Origin: Ctenosaura bakeri
Lineage: Eukaryota; Chordata; Lepidosauria; Squamata; Iguanidae
Assembly (NCBI GenBank): GCA_948474755.1
Contig: CAOLHI010001030.1
Span: 393,544-457,543 of the forward strand
DNA length: 64,000 bases
Direction of reading: 5' to 3'
The translations under genes and the position numbers were made by a program. The notes below the pieces were generated by a model. It was not told the origin of the DNA. It was given only the letters and a program-made list of their open reading frames with translations, and searched no databases. Of this stretch, positions 15,229-28,856 are shown in pieces (positions within the stretch are counted from its first letter, which is position 1; each line of letters starts with the position of its first letter).

Positions 15229-18200
15229 ACTGAATCACCACTCACTTTGAAAACACACATGGGAAAAGGTGAATCTTGGTTTTTCTCTGTTCCAGCTCAG
15301 ATTAAGGGGAATGAAGATGCAGCAGCCATTTACAGTTAGAGACCCATTGAAAAGGACTTGTCTTTATTACCTGTAGTAGGCATTCAGCTTCAGTGGTGGT
15401 CTAGGCAAATAAGCAAGTAAGCAAGCAGAAATACTGAGTGAGTTTGCTCTAGACCCAGCTGTAGTTAGAGCAGACCTACTGAGATCAACTAGATTTAATT
15501 TTGTCACAGCAAACTTAGGTCCCATTGATTTTAATAGGTCCCCTCTAACTGTGATTGAATTTGAGTCCCACTCCTATAATTTATGCAGCCAAAGGCAAAA
15601 CAGACCTTGCAAATAACTTTGCTTCATAGACTGAACAGACTTCAAGAGCACCAGAGGCAGTCTGCTGTATGATTTTAATATTCTTTGCTGAATAAAAATA
15701 GGCAATCTCTATATAATTGCTTTCCACAGCAAATCCTCTTCACATTATACTATAGTTAGGATGAGGCCAAAGTCAAACTGATTAAATTTACATGACTTGA
15801 AACAACACAATTCCCACAATGAATGATATTTGAAACATAATGCCACACACATATTTGCTCACTCTCTTTCAAAATAAGCCATTTTTAAAACAAGAAACCA
15901 GTGTCCCATTGTATGGAAATTCCCCCCCCCAACAGTATTTTGGCCTGCAAATCCCATCGGCCCCAGCCAGCGTGGCCAATGCTAAGTGACTGTGGGAGCT
16001 ATAGCCCAAAATATTCAGAAGACCCTAATTTCCTCAGCCTTGTGTTAAAAATAATCGAGGATGCAATTTCTTCATGGTCTCTGTGACTCACAAAAATGGT
16101 TGACTCTGGCATTGGGTACATTCCTTGCTGCATTCTGTTCTTCTGCCTGTGTAGCCCTAGCCGGCATATTATGGGGGTAATAACAAGACCCCCCGCCCCT
16201 GGTTTAGAGGAAGCCCTCTGACACCAGTGGAAAGCAAGACATGTCACTGCCACCAATAAATATGCTAGTGGTATATCTCAGCTATTTGTGGAAGAACAGT
16301 TTGCCAGCAGATCCACTTCCCCAGTAAAGATAGGCCAGCAGAATGGTCAATGCAAATGGAGGTATGTGTTGTAGAAGACAGCGTTCCACTGTGTTACTTT
16401 TAGAGACAATAAGGATCAGGAATAATACCAACCACAGTAATTCCAGTCAATGCATTAGGTTTAGCGGTGAAAACAATAGCTTTAAGAGGAAAAGAGATGA
16501 GAGAAGGAAGAGGAGGAAAAATAAGAGACTGAGAGGATGTATCAAAGAATACCAACATCAAGAGTAGGAAACAACGAGCCAATTACTTGTGCTGTATTCT
16601 CTCTATCCAGAGTGGCTGCTTTGGAAGAAGATAGGCAACATCAATAAAGAAGAGAAAAGCTCATCTATCTGCATAATATTTAAATATGTAAATGTTATGT
16701 GCACAGATTCAAATTTAGAAATAATTGCTAACATTTACATCTGCTAGAAGGCAAGCTGCTTTTCCACCCAAATCACTCCAAATGCAATTTTCAGTTAATT
16801 CTCAGCCCAGTTCCAGATCATCTGAGATCAGTTTCTCATTTCTATGTCTCTCTGGCACAGCCCTTTTCCCATCCCTGTCATCCCTCACCTTCATTCTCTC
16901 CTCTGGTGTACCAGTAGCTGGTACTTTTTGATATGTCTCCCCCTGCCACTTCCTCCTCCTCCTGTTTATTTTTCCTGCTAAGATAAAGGCATTTGATGTC
17001 AAGCTGCTAGAATATTATTCCTGTTTTATGTTTCCTGTTACAGTGGCAGAGCAAACTGTACCATTCTCTCTTGAAAAAAGTCCTCTATTTCCACAGAGAA
17101 TTACAAGCTTAAGTTGCAGTAGCCCCTTTGTAAGGAGTAGGCTCTTGGAATTTGCTTCCTCTCTGGATTTTCATTTTAGTTGAACAGGAAGGAAGAAGAC
17201 CACCACATGATGTCAGCCAACCCTTTTCTGAAATTTTACCAGAAGAATGTGAAAAGAGGATACTGCCCAAAAACTATTGGAGATACTAACACTCCTGTAT
17301 GAGAAAGAGGATATTTAGCTACTCTATCTGCCTTTTCAATCCATGCCCACTTTCCCCAGTTAGTAGTGCAACTCTTTATAGCAACCAGAAATTTGTCACA
17401 CACATTTCCTCTCCCACAGTGCAAAACGAGCTATGGAAAAGATGTTTCCTGGGCAAGTTCGTATTTGTCTCTCTACCCAGGTAGCCTCTGGTTTAGTCAG
17501 GCACTGCTCCCACAAGTTTAAAGGACAGTCACAGAAAATGATACTCTTTTCAAAATAGAGAGGAAATGAACGAAAGAAAAGATTCTTTGAATGTTGAATT
17601 CTTTAGCTTTTCCATAAGATAGTGTGGAATAGAGCTTGGGCAAATTGGGACGATGACTCCTAGACCATCCCAGTCAGCATTGGCACTTGGACATGCTATC
17701 TGGAGGATTCTAGGGGTCAGAGTCCAAAAATAACATTTCTAAGCTATGGTGTGGAACCACAGAGGTGCTCCATTTTGACAAACTCAAATTAAAGGGCAGG
17801 AAGAAGAAGGAGTAAATCTAAAAGCTTTGCCCCAGCTTGTTGTAATGTGAAGTAGAAGATGATGCCATGTCATCATAATCCATGACTAATTGACAGTTGC
17901 ATCTTGTACTAGTAATGGGTCACAGGCCAGGTGAGGAGGGCAGTGATGAGTAGTATGTACATGTCTGGTCTCTGACACCTTTTTGCAGCCTATGGTCCAA
18001 ACAAAGGAACACTTCAAAGTGGAAGAATGAGACACCACTTACTGCTATCAGTGCCACCATTGAACATCTGCCATCCTAGGAGACCATCTCTCTTTGCCTC
18101 ATGGTCAGACTGGCCACCTCTAGCTCCTCCAGTTTAGATTGAAGTATGTTCTCTTGTGGCCTTGTGAACACAGTAGCTAAGGAGACTATCACAATAGGGT

Positions 18201-18953
18201 CAAGCCCATCCTGTAACCCAACTTTTGTATTCTGACCAATTGCAGAGGAAAAAGGCTTCGTGTGTAAGTATTGTCACTGCACCTGGTGTATAAATGTCTC
18301 TGGCAGTTGACTGGCCCAGAACTTGGAGGCTAAGCATGATTATCATTGTCTTGCACAAGCTTGCATTTAATTCCTTTATTAAATACTGCTTTTTTAAAAA
18401 AATAATAAACACAGAGGACCACTGGGATGCATCCATACAGCTTAGTACTTTGGATGTGCCATCTCCTTTGTAGGATATGAGAGGACGAAGAAAATCCAAT
18501 TCAACCACAACTCTGACTCAGTGGCCATCTGCTTCTATTGCTCCTGCTTTTTGTTCCCTCAAACTAGAAGCCCAAGGAAATGAGGGCTTAAAGCGCAATT
18601 AAAAATTTGCATGATTATGTCAAAAGCATTTACCTGTAGGGAAGAAATTATGTGTCCACTTTGTTTTTGGCAAGCACGTGTTAAATGGCAGCAGCTATTT
18701 TCAGTGGGAGAAAATCCTGATTACAAAACAATTCACAGACAAGTAATTAACAGGAGCATGTCAATATCTGCTACTTACACAGTTCTCCATGCAAGTCAAC
18801 AGGAGAAAATTATCCTAATGGGCATATTCAAGTTACTGTTGTTTTTTCTTGCAGGATGACTACTCAGGGCATGGTGGTCTCAATAATGGAATATGGAATT
18901 ATTATGAGTCTCCATATTTCCACATGAGAAATATAGGGCTGTAGGTGCACATA
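15229..18953. other. intergenic, no gene; short repeats and one candidate conserved block
   Basis: 15938-16026 and 17649-17745 are copies of the short palindromic repeat seen at 2207. About 15470-15570 resembles a common reptile repeat of the 'cccattgattttaatagg' type. 18590-18850 is free of recognisable repeats (see findings). No coding exon recognised. Confidence 0.4.
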
Positions 18954-19382
18954 GGCCATTTCTACACTGGGCAAGGGAATCGCCCCCCACCGCTACTTAC
19001 TGGACTTTTTGGCTCCCTGGTCCGGTCCACACTGCTCCAGAGCAGTGCGTGCTCGTTGATACACACTGCTCCGGCGTCCCAAACGGTGGCTTCCAGTTTC
19101 TGAAGCTCACCGGTCTAAAACCCGCCCCCAGCAGATCACAGGCTCGCATTGGGGTGAGCCTGCAAATCTGCATAAGGGAGCAGGTCCGCAGTGGTGTGCT
19201 CCGTGTTTTTGAAATACCTGTTTTTAGCGGTCTTTCAAAAGCACGCTGGATAACCACTTGGGGTTGAGTGGGCTGAGGTGCGGATCTACGTTAAGTAGGT
19301 CCGACCCAGTCTGCTCCCAGGTGGAGACCTCCTCCTTGGAGGACGGACTGCACCGTTTTAAAAACCCCGTGCGGAAATGGCC
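18954..19382. mobile_element. non-autonomous DNA transposon with GGCCATTTC termini
   Basis: A 429-bp element starting GGCCATTTCTACACT and ending GTGCGGAAATGGCC. The terminal inverted repeats are shared with the palindromic elements at 25168 and 56977, but the interior is unrelated and GC-richer than its surroundings. Flanking triplets are ATA and TTA, an imperfect 3-bp duplication. Confidence 0.65.
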
Positions 19383-19607
19383 TTAGAGGAAGCTGGGTTT
19401 TCAGATTTATTTAGCTCCTGTTTGTCTCTGAACTCCTGCTTTTCCTCCTGAACGTGGACAACATCTGGTAAATTCAGAGAAAAATGTGGCTGGTTGTAAT
19501 TTTGGCACCTAGATGGAACAGGTGAGAGATCTCAAAGTCTGTCCCTGATTCTGAGTTCTTGTGCTTAGATCTGTTCTGTTCCTAATTTAATACAATGTAG
19601 AGAGTGA

Positions 19608-19835
19608 TAGTCATGAAGGGACATGGGGGCAGGGGGGCGATTTGTCCTGGGTGGCAATGTTTTCAGGGTGTCCCAGCCCATAGCCACACTCCCACACCCC
19701 CTGGCCATGCCCCTGCACATCCTGGCCACATCCCCACACCCCACAGCCATGCCCCCGTGCACAGTGGTCACGCTCCTCACACCGTAGTCCCGTCTCCTCT
19801 TGCCCCCCCTCCACACACTCCGAGCTCCGCCACTG
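19608..19835. mobile_element. hAT-like non-autonomous element carrying a 21-bp minisatellite
   Basis: Ends in CCGCCACTG, with near-matching 8-mers GAGAGTGA (19600-19607) and GTGAGTGA (19836-19843) as a probable target duplication. The left part ('ggcgatttgtcctgggtgg') resembles the left part of the hAT-like element at 54651. The interior has C-rich tandem repeats. Confidence 0.5.
19682..19786. repeat. 21-bp minisatellite, five units
   Basis: Five consecutive 21-bp units of the form rGCCAyrCyCCyrCACayCcy, C-rich on the + strand. Because 21 is a multiple of 3, long accidental open frames cross it on both strands. Confidence 0.7.
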
Positions 19836-22371
19836 GTGAGTGATGAAAAACTAAGGATGGGTTCAGTATACACCCTCCTCTTTCTCTTCCTTTTTCATGG
19901 AGGGAGAACAGAATGCAGAGTTAAAGTCACTGGGGGGTATAGTCTGTGAATGAACAAAGGAACGAACTAACTGGTACATATATTTAGATAAGCTGTAATC
20001 CTACATCAAATGGTTATTACCTCCAGCATCATAGTTTGGGATATATGTGAGGAAGAGGGGGAGAGCTAGTCCCTCCACTCCCCCAAAATCCTATGTGCCT
20101 CAGAGAGTAGCTCTTTCCATACATTGGATAAGTCAAACTGGCCTTGCAGGGGTCACATCTCCATTCTGGAATGAAGATTTTCTTTTCAAAAGAAGAAGAT
20201 GGTGACAGTGATGCTAGAAGAAAAATTCTTTCTGCAAGCTATGGTGGGTGGGAAATATGGGTGCTTTGTTGTTTATCTCTATAGTAAGAAGCTAAGACGT
20301 AGATCATAAGGTTGTACAGCAGCTACAAAGCACAAAAAACATTAACATGCATAGCTGAGGGCAGTAGCATATTATTTACTGTAACACAACTTTCACTACC
20401 TGAGGAAGCACTCTTTCGAAACAAAGGCTCAATGCCTTTTCTGTTTCAGCCCTTTGTCACGTTGTACACACCCACCTACCTTCCTTTCTTCCCACCGACA
20501 AACAGGATATCTTCAAAAATATGATCAGACTGCAAAGCAGTTTGTAAAGGTTAGTTATGAGGCTAACACACATATTTGACAATTTGGTCTTCTTCTCAGT
20601 GTAGATCCTTTCAGCTTTACTTTGTCTTGGCCTATCCATGCCCTTGCAAAATAACAAACTATAATGGACGGTCCATGATTGACAAGCAAAAGAGAGGAAG
20701 CCTGAGAGAGCCAAACAATACTTTTGTGCTTACATGTAAAGCTTAGTTTGCTTCTGGTTTCCTTTAATTTCCACAGATGTGGTTGGAGTCTGAGTAAGCA
20801 ACCTTTGCATGCTTGTACTTACTAACTGCTAGTTTGCATGTTTGCTGAAATATTTTCCTATTACTCACAGTCATTACTCACAGGGGGGTGTTACTGGAGA
20901 AGGAAGGAATAAGCCTCTCTGTGTTGGCTGTTACTGGAACACCAGTATCTTGCACCCAAGTAGATGCAGAGTTGTAAAGGAAACCCTGAATCTGGTTAGA
21001 AAAGGAAAGCATGCCACACGGAGATTTTGGTCAAAAGGCTTGGATCGTCCTTCCAGGCCACATGGCTAGAGAGCAGATGAGACAAGTTTGTTGTACATAT
21101 ACATCACTTACATACTTGTTCAAACAGAGAAGGCAAGTTTCCATGGAATTCCACTGTGTATGCTTATGTTTATTACTTGCATAGCTGAGCTAAAGCACCA
21201 TCTTTGCTGCTTCATGAATCAATCGAAACCAGCTCAGACCAGCCTTGCAGTTATGTAGTGCCCTCATCTGTATTTTATAGACACAGTTTTATGCCAAGGA
21301 CAAAATACAAAAAAAGAGTTGAAAGCATACAAAATGGAGGCCCTTTCCTTTAGTATTTTGAAGCTCACACCTGTACCTCTTGGCTGAAAACCTTTGGGTG
21401 TACAGTGTCAGAGGCTGTCCTTTTTCCAGGATCATGCAAAGTTTCAAAGAAAGGTAGACAAAATCTGCCAGCAAAGAAGTCTGCTTCTGCAGGATGTTAC
21501 TTTCTTCATGATTGCTGTGTGCCTGCAGCCCTTTTTCTCCTGCTGCCACAGTCTATACCCGCATAGTTACATCAGTGTAGTGTGCAGGTAGGAAATGTGG
21601 TCTCTGATCCTGCTCTTCCAAGACCACCCACTGCACCTGTGGTAGCTGAAGAAATGCAGAAGGCAAACACTGTACACACTGCTGTAAGTGGAACACATTG
21701 TTGCGCTCTTACTGAGTAGATTAGTACAGTTTGCCTTGATCAGGTGGAAGTGAAATGTTTGGTTCAGTAGGTAAAAGTCATATACGAGAAACTGGTTCTT
21801 TTTGCATAGAAAAACTTCCCTTAGCTCCATGCACTCAAGACAGGGTCAGTTCAGAGATTAAATGGAAGGGTAACATTCTCTTGTCCAGATTATTTAATAT
21901 TAACTTGTTTATTGTTTAAAAAACCCCTGAAATAAATTAGAAACAAACTGATTTTCAATCATATTTTCTTAAAGACATATATTATATAAAAACAACAAAA
22001 AACAACAAGCAAACCACAGTTTATTAATCATTCTGAAGAGAGTGATTCAAACGAGAAGGCTAAAATTGTGAGGGACAGAATAGGCAGCTTCGTCTGTGGG
22101 CTGATTTAAACTTACTTTGATTCTATAAAGAACCATATACAAACATACATATATGGGATTTGTTCATGTGGGGTCCAGCTAAAATGTCTGCTTTTAATTA
22201 ATAATAGTTATATGGTATCAGAAATAGGTAATTAAAATGGGTGAACCAAAAGCAACATATCTTCAATCAGATTATCCACTGCTTTGAAAAAGAAAATGGC
22301 TCCATCCCCCAATCCGTCTCCACACCCAGAGTTCAAAGTGGGTAAATGGTCTCCAGTCACCCTTTATTGAG
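19836..22371. other. intergenic, nothing recognised
   Basis: Unique-looking, AT-rich sequence without recognisable genes or repeats. Only short open frames. Confidence 0.4.
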
Positions 22372-22588
22372 AAACAGTGTGGCTTGGTGGTTTCAGTGTT
22401 GAATTTGGACTGAGAGGTCATGGTTTGAATCTCTGCTTGGCCATGGAGACCTACTGAGTGACTTTGGGCAAGTCCAACTCTCTCAGCCTCAGAGGAAGGC
22501 AATCATAAACCTTATCTGATCCTGTAAAAGGGTTGCCTTGGGGTGGTCATAATTTGGGAATGACTTGGAAGGCATGCAAAAACCATAA
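22372..22588 (+). repeat. SINE, + strand, full length
   Basis: Head 'gtgtggcttggtggtttc' and 'catggtttgaatctctgc', core 'gactttgggcaagtcc' and 'cagcctcagaggaaggca', tail 'gaatgacttggaaggcatgc'. Confidence 0.8.
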
Positions 22589-22994
22589 ACGCACCTTTTG
22601 TTGTCTACACCCTTCTCTGTCTTCCGGGATTGTGTCAGGTTTGCTTTGCAATGTGGAATCAGATAAGATGCTTCCTCCATTCTATGAACAGAAATCCTTT
22701 GAACTGCAGGTGGAATCTTATGTCAGCAATAGCAATGGGAAACAATCTTTCCCCACACCCAAAGGCAACAGATTAGCATTACAGGTGCTGCGTAGCACAT
22801 CCATGTTTGTCCTCTGAAAGAGGGGGAATGGTCAGAGAGCTGCCACTGTGGTCTTCTAGCATTTTTCTGCTTGTGGTGCTTGCCTCACTCTGTGTAATGG
22901 AAGGGGCAATGGCAGCTAGTGGCTTCCATGTCAGTAGGGTGTAAATCCACTCTGGGGTTTAGTCTGAACCTTAATGGAGCTGTCCACAGCAATG

Positions 22995-23118
22995 AACATT
23001 ATTCCTTCAAACAGGTTCAGCATTCTATGATTCTATATGGCGTATTCCAGCATGACAGGGGGTTGGACTTGATGCTTCTTGTGGTCTCTTCCAGTTCTAT
23101 TATTTTATGATTCTATCT
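22995..23118 (+). repeat. CR1 LINE 3' tail
   Basis: Contains 'gggggttggacttgatgc', 'gtggtctcttccagttct' and ends in ATTCTATG-like 8-mers ('attttatgattctatc'), the hallmark of CR1 3' ends. 5'-truncated. Confidence 0.8.
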
Positions 23119-25167
23119 GAGAGAGCTTGTTCACTGTTCAGAGGATTTACTGCCTCACTGACAAGAAAGCCACTAGTCATCACTAGTTAGGGATAGGACT
23201 GATTCTGCCTCTTAGTGCTGGTTGTTTTGGGTTAACAGGAAATTTTGCTTTTCAGATAAATGCATTCCTTGCCACGCACTGGCAGTTTCCCTTGTGGCAC
23301 CAAGTTTGGGAGACTGCTGATTAACTGCCTTGTTTAATTGATGCGATCTAAGTGCTGCATCATTTCTCTGTCAAACCATCATCTTCTTGCCAAAAGGCCA
23401 TTAAAACAATTAAGCACTGTCTTGCAACAATTAAGCTCTATCAGATCAGGACGATATGATCGGCTAAGATGGGGAGATTTTGAGCTTTAGGTCATCATTT
23501 GTCAATATACTTCACTACAATTCAGAGAGAAGTCAGGACTTCAATTGCTCAGACTCTGAAATAATGCATGCTGCTAAGGTTTTGCAATCTGTACAACTCA
23601 GGCAGTTTAAACTAAGCCAAATCAACATCAGCCAAGAAAAAAATAATAACCACCACCAAGTGAAACCAGAATTGGATTTGGGCTTAGAGACAATAGTCTG
23701 ATCTTTATTGATCATCTACTCATCTTTAATACCATGACTTAGAGAGAGACTAGGGGTCTAAATTTATGAGGTATTTATAGAATCCTGCTCTTCTATCATC
23801 TCCAGACAGACTCCTTTTATAAAACAAGATCAGTCTCCTAGTTTTAATTTGGATGTCTGAGATGCTGGTTTCTTTGGAAAGCTTCACATGAGCTAAATTA
23901 TAACAATATATGCCAAATGTGAATTTTTACTCCAAGTTATTGAAATATCTGCTGCTCATGAGGGCAGTAATTATGCTGTTCCTCATTAAAGGTATCTAAA
24001 TGTCACACAGTAATTGTGTGTGTATGTGTGTTTAACGTGGTTAATCTTTCTATCCAAATTTATTCTCTGGGTGTCATGAGGTCAGAAATTCACTGGATAA
24101 CAAATGTGGGTATTCAGAGCTCTACACTGCACATTATCCACTTTAATTGGGGAGGGAAAAGGATCGTATTTTGGAACTTCAGCTGCAGATTAATTCCCAA
24201 CTAAAATTTCACATGCTATGGGTGATATCTGCATTCCTTCTTCCTACCGATCAATACTTATCCAAGAATTCCTCAAGGGAGGCAAACATATTAAAAAAAA
24301 AGAGAGAGAAAAAAAATTAATAAGAAAAAAATGAATTAATTTTATCAAGCCAGATAGATCTGTTTCCTAAGCCAACAGTGCATTCATTTCCTTATATTCT
24401 GCCGAAAAACTTTTTGTTGGATTTCTACATGGTACTCATCCCCCATGCAGTTTCAAATCCTTATAATAGCTTGAGGTTTATCTAGCTGCCTGTGCTTCTC
24501 CCTACATGCAAATATAATTTTGTTGGGCCTCTTGCCTTTCCTCAGAAAACTACATCCAGGAGGGTTCAGCACTACCCTTAGGCAGAATGAAGTATCTGCT
24601 GCAGACAACGAATGCCAACTTCCACACAATGGCATACTTTCCAACCATACTTATTTGGCAAGGACAGTCTTGATTAATTTATTGTCATCTCACTTTTTCA
24701 GGTCCGACATTCAAGAACAAACTACTTCAGCCTCTCCAAGCTTGTGTGTTCCTTGTTATTAATACCTTCTGCCATCTTGACCACAATCTGATCTTGCATG
24801 GCCACATGTGTCACAGTTTTCATTTGTGAAATCTGTGAGGGTATGCAGGGCAGCAACACAGACTGGGAAGAAACAGCCTGTTGGCCCTCTTAAATGAAAA
24901 CAGCCCACCCCACCTCTGATTTCTGCTTGTTGACCTTACCCCTTAATATTCTTTCCATTTGCAGAAATTTAGACAACGAAGACAGTGTCTGGACACTGAC
25001 CAAGAGTGTCGATCCTCAAAGCAGACACATTTCTATTTATAGCACCACCCCCCACAGCCCTCCCACCATCATTTTGTTCTCCGAGACCTATCTCTCTTTT
25101 ACTCTGAAGGAAAAAAAATGTTTTACAGATGCATCATGCCTGGGTAAGAGCGGGTTGTTTAGTCAAT
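23119..25167. other. intergenic; candidate conserved block
   Basis: No gene or named repeat recognised. 23290-23460 looks repeat-free with several TTAATT-type motifs (see findings). Confidence 0.35.
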
Positions 25168-25347
25168 GGCCATTTCCGCACTAGGATGTTATAGTGCTAT
25201 TATTCCACTTTCAACATCCTATGGAATCCTGGGGTTTGCAGTTTAGGGAGGGGCTGGCCGGTCCCTCCCTAAACTGCAAACCCCAGGATTCCATAGGATG
25301 TTGAAAGTGGAATAATAGCACTATAACAGTCTAGTGCGGAAACAGCC
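25168..25347. mobile_element. palindromic DNA transposon, TSD AAT
   Basis: 180 bp, nearly perfect inverted repeat from end to end with a GGCCATTTCCGCACTAG terminus, flanked by AAT at 25165-25167 and 25348-25350. Its transcript would fold into one hairpin with arms of about 85 bp. Little divergence between the arms implies a young copy or one maintained by template switching. Confidence 0.85.
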
Positions 25348-28300
25348 AATATAATTTTGTTTAAAAAGCTACAGAGCATGGGTGAACAAATAGTGCTACA
25401 ACAGGAAAGCCTGAGGCAAAATCAATGGCCCAAAGTCCTAAGAGCTCAGAAAGCAAGTAGGTTGTATGTGCCAAGGCCTCTGCATATGCTCTAGAATTCA
25501 ACAGAAGCGATTCAAGCTATCCCTTGCATTCCAAGACTTTGGTACAGTATGTTTTAAAAATATTTTCTTCTGTAAAGGTATGCAGGCTTATGAACAATTT
25601 TTTCAAAAAATGAATAAGTGGTCATTGGAGATCTCATTAGCTGCCAGTTATACTACCACACTGGAAACTGCACAATCAATGAAGCAGTCTCATATGCCTG
25701 CTAGCAAAGTCTTGGCATTAAGGGTATTTCTGCAAATCTAAGCTAAACCATTAGGAATGCAGTGATTATTGTGCACATAAAATGCAGAAGAGCTGTGACC
25801 TTCCATTTCCACAGTCTTGGCCTTGGTGGTGAACATGCTGCCTACAGATTGTGCTCTTTAATCTTCCAGACTAGGTATGTATGTAGATTGACAAAGAGGG
25901 AGAGAGACTTTAATTCTTCTAAAAGCAGTTTAGCAACCAATGTATTCACAAGTCAGACAACATTATGGTGACCCTGAAAGAAATATTCTGGAACACATTT
26001 TGCTGGCTCAGGCAAAGAACAAGACAACACTTCCCCCAACCAACCCCACACCCTGACAATTGGCAATAGAAACTTAATTAGATGCTGGTGACAATCTCCT
26101 CCAACTCTATTGTAGCTCAGGGAAACTGGGTAGCTGAGATGGCACAGGATAAGACACATGATACATACAACTCTATCCATTCATTTGACAGATGAAAACT
26201 AGGGCAAGCAACATCAGAATATGGTCAAAATGGCTAAAATTATTAATGAAAAAGAACCCTCAAGCTAGGAGATATTGCAACAGTTTGCTTTTGCCTGAGC
26301 TTACTGGGAAAGACAAGATCCCACTCTTCCTCTCCTCTCCCCACTGCTGAGTTAACTGAATGCAAACTACTTTTGTGCTTTGAATTCAGTTTGTAGCAAC
26401 TGAAATAAGGTGAGGACAAAGGTGGTAGTGGGAAGAGGAGAGAAAAACATTTTATATGAACAGAGAAAGTGGAATGGCAAGAAATTAACTTGGACTGTCT
26501 CTGCCAAATTGGGGCAGTTGGAGGGGGATGGCACCTAAGGAAAGACTCTTGCAGGCAATAGGCCTCACAACTCTCATCTGTGTAGATCAGGAGTGGGCAA
26601 CAATGTGGATAGTAAGAGCCAATTTTCATCCCTGTAGCTCCTCTCTAAGCATTTCTCTCTAAGTGCACTGGAAATGATATTAAATCACTTTTGGTTGCCG
26701 TTTTTGACCAGACTATACTTGGGGGGGAAATACTTTTCTGGAGGTTTTAGGATTTCAAGTAAACAGTCGTGTTTGTGGATGGTTTCAACTGTTTTGGTGC
26801 ACTTTTCAGGTGGGAAATCACCACTCAAATTACACCAAAATGTAATGTGGGGGTATTCAAGAGAACGTCGGGGGGCGGGGAGGGTTTAAGTAGCTTTTCA
26901 GACTGTATTTTCACTACATTTTCCCTAGACTGATCGGCTGGAAATGTTCCTGAATTTAGACTGCCATTTTCAAGGAAAAGAATGGGAATCCCTGAACTCC
27001 ACTGGGCTGCTTTTTCTTGAGCATTTCTTATACAGCATTTAGAAGGTAAGTCATAGAATCACATTCCACAGAGAGCAGATGTTGATATTTTAGGAGCAGA
27101 AGAATGCAGAAAGAAGGATAGCTCATCTTTTTGTCTTTTCCTCACTCAAACCATTAAGGGTGAAAAAACAGTTTGCACCATCAAATAGGACAGAAAAGGA
27201 AATGGTCTATGTATTTTGGTCTGACATCAGATCTAGTGGTTTTGTTTGTTTTGTATGATAATTTCATGATCCTTTGGAATGTGTTCCAGAAATGCTGACT
27301 ATTGCAGAGGATATGCCAAGTACGGTATAAATAATTCATGTGCCAGTGAAGTGAGCATCTACTTGCTTTATCCTGCAGTCCATCCAAACATACCTCTGCC
27401 AGCTTCTTAATGCCCATCAGAGGTGAGGTGACAAGCTCAAATTCAAATTTCAAAACACAGTTCTATTGTATGGAGTAGAACCAACAGTTGTTTAAGAAGA
27501 CCTCTTCAGCCAATGGTTCTGTGTGCATTGGGGTAGTACCCACACAGAAAACTGCAGATTCCAATACTTCAAGAGCTCATCTTGTCATGTCCTTAGTAAT
27601 TCATTGACCAAGATACCTCCTGCATGTGTGTAGTGCGTGTTGCCTTTTAACTGCATACAGAAAATCTGTTGGAATTGCTTAGTTAATTGTTACTTTCCTT
27701 CAATCAGACACATCCTACAAATATAATTATATCAACATCAGCCATAAGACTTAATGGATTAAACTGTTCAGTGCATTATATTTTTTTATTTAATTTCTAT
27801 TTGTAATCAACTGTTTTAAAATTATCTTGAAGTGAGTCCCATTGGTTTCAACAGGACTTAATACTGAGCAGAAAATCCTAAAACTGTACTTGGAGGTAAG
27901 ACATTATAGTATTTTAAATTAATCTGAGATGTGCTTTGCTTTCATTCTTTTTAACGCTAGAAGATTAAGATGCCAAATTAGGAGCCATCCTGATGTAAAA
28001 ATACCTTTATTGTAGACTAAAAATGAAACTCAGTAAATAAATGAGAAATGGAGTTTTGGGGCTTCTTTCCAAATGCCTTATCAGCTTTGGTGTAAACTAG
28101 AAAGGTCATCCATGTCCTTTAGAAGTGAAATGGCCATCCCTCTCCGACTTAAAATCAGTGTGAGAACTTCTGTGACATCAGTTTCCCATATTCTGTGCAA
28201 CCACTATTAATTTTCTTTAAAAACATACTTTTGTTATTTATTTATTTTTTTGGCAAAATTTGTTTTTGCTACAGTGAGAAGGAATGAGAGTAAATCCCTA

Positions 28301-28609
28301 TATCTTTCTGTGGCGTGGCCATGAATTCCATCGGGTCTTTCAGAGCCAGACTAATATTTCTTATATGCCTAAATATTCCCAGGGTTTGACACCATGTATA
28401 TTTTCTGTCTCTTCTTTTCAAGAGCAGGGCTGATTGTGTGACACAGTATTAACTGTAAAACTCCCAAGTCCACATTAGAATAATGCCTTTATTTAAAAGG
28501 TCACAGAGATGTACCAGATTTTGATATATCTGTATTTCAACATCCAGCAAGATGTTACAAAATGTGGGGTGGGGTGGACAGGATTGTTGGCATCATGACA
28601 GTCTTGATG
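25348..28609. other. intergenic, nothing recognised
   Basis: No gene found. Fragments such as 27825-27890 ('gagtcccattggtttcaac') match a common reptile repeat type. Otherwise unique-looking AT-rich sequence. Confidence 0.4.
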
Positions 28610-28752
28610 GTCAGTTTTAAGATGAATATGGCCACTGGCCATGGAAACCCAATGAGTGACCCACAGCGTGTCACACATACTCAGCCCCAGAAAACCCTAT
28701 TGATAAGTTTGCTTAGTGGGAAATGACTTAAAGTAACCCAGCAACAACAACA
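28610..28752 (+). repeat. SINE fragment, + strand
   Basis: 'ggccatggaaacccaatgag' and a tail 'ggaaatgacttaaag' plus 'caacaacaac'. The tRNA-like head is missing. Confidence 0.65.
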
Positions 28753-28856
28753 TGGCCACCTTTACCTTTTTGTTCACTGTAACTGCTAAAGAGAAAGGCC
28801 TCAGTGCTTTGGGGAGCAGTTTGTTTCCATGCTGTCATCACCAACAACATGATAAC

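Noticed and set aside
19565..19873. Open frames of 67-102 codons on both strands
   Set aside because: They cross a 21-bp minisatellite, whose length is a multiple of three; there is no domain or codon signature.
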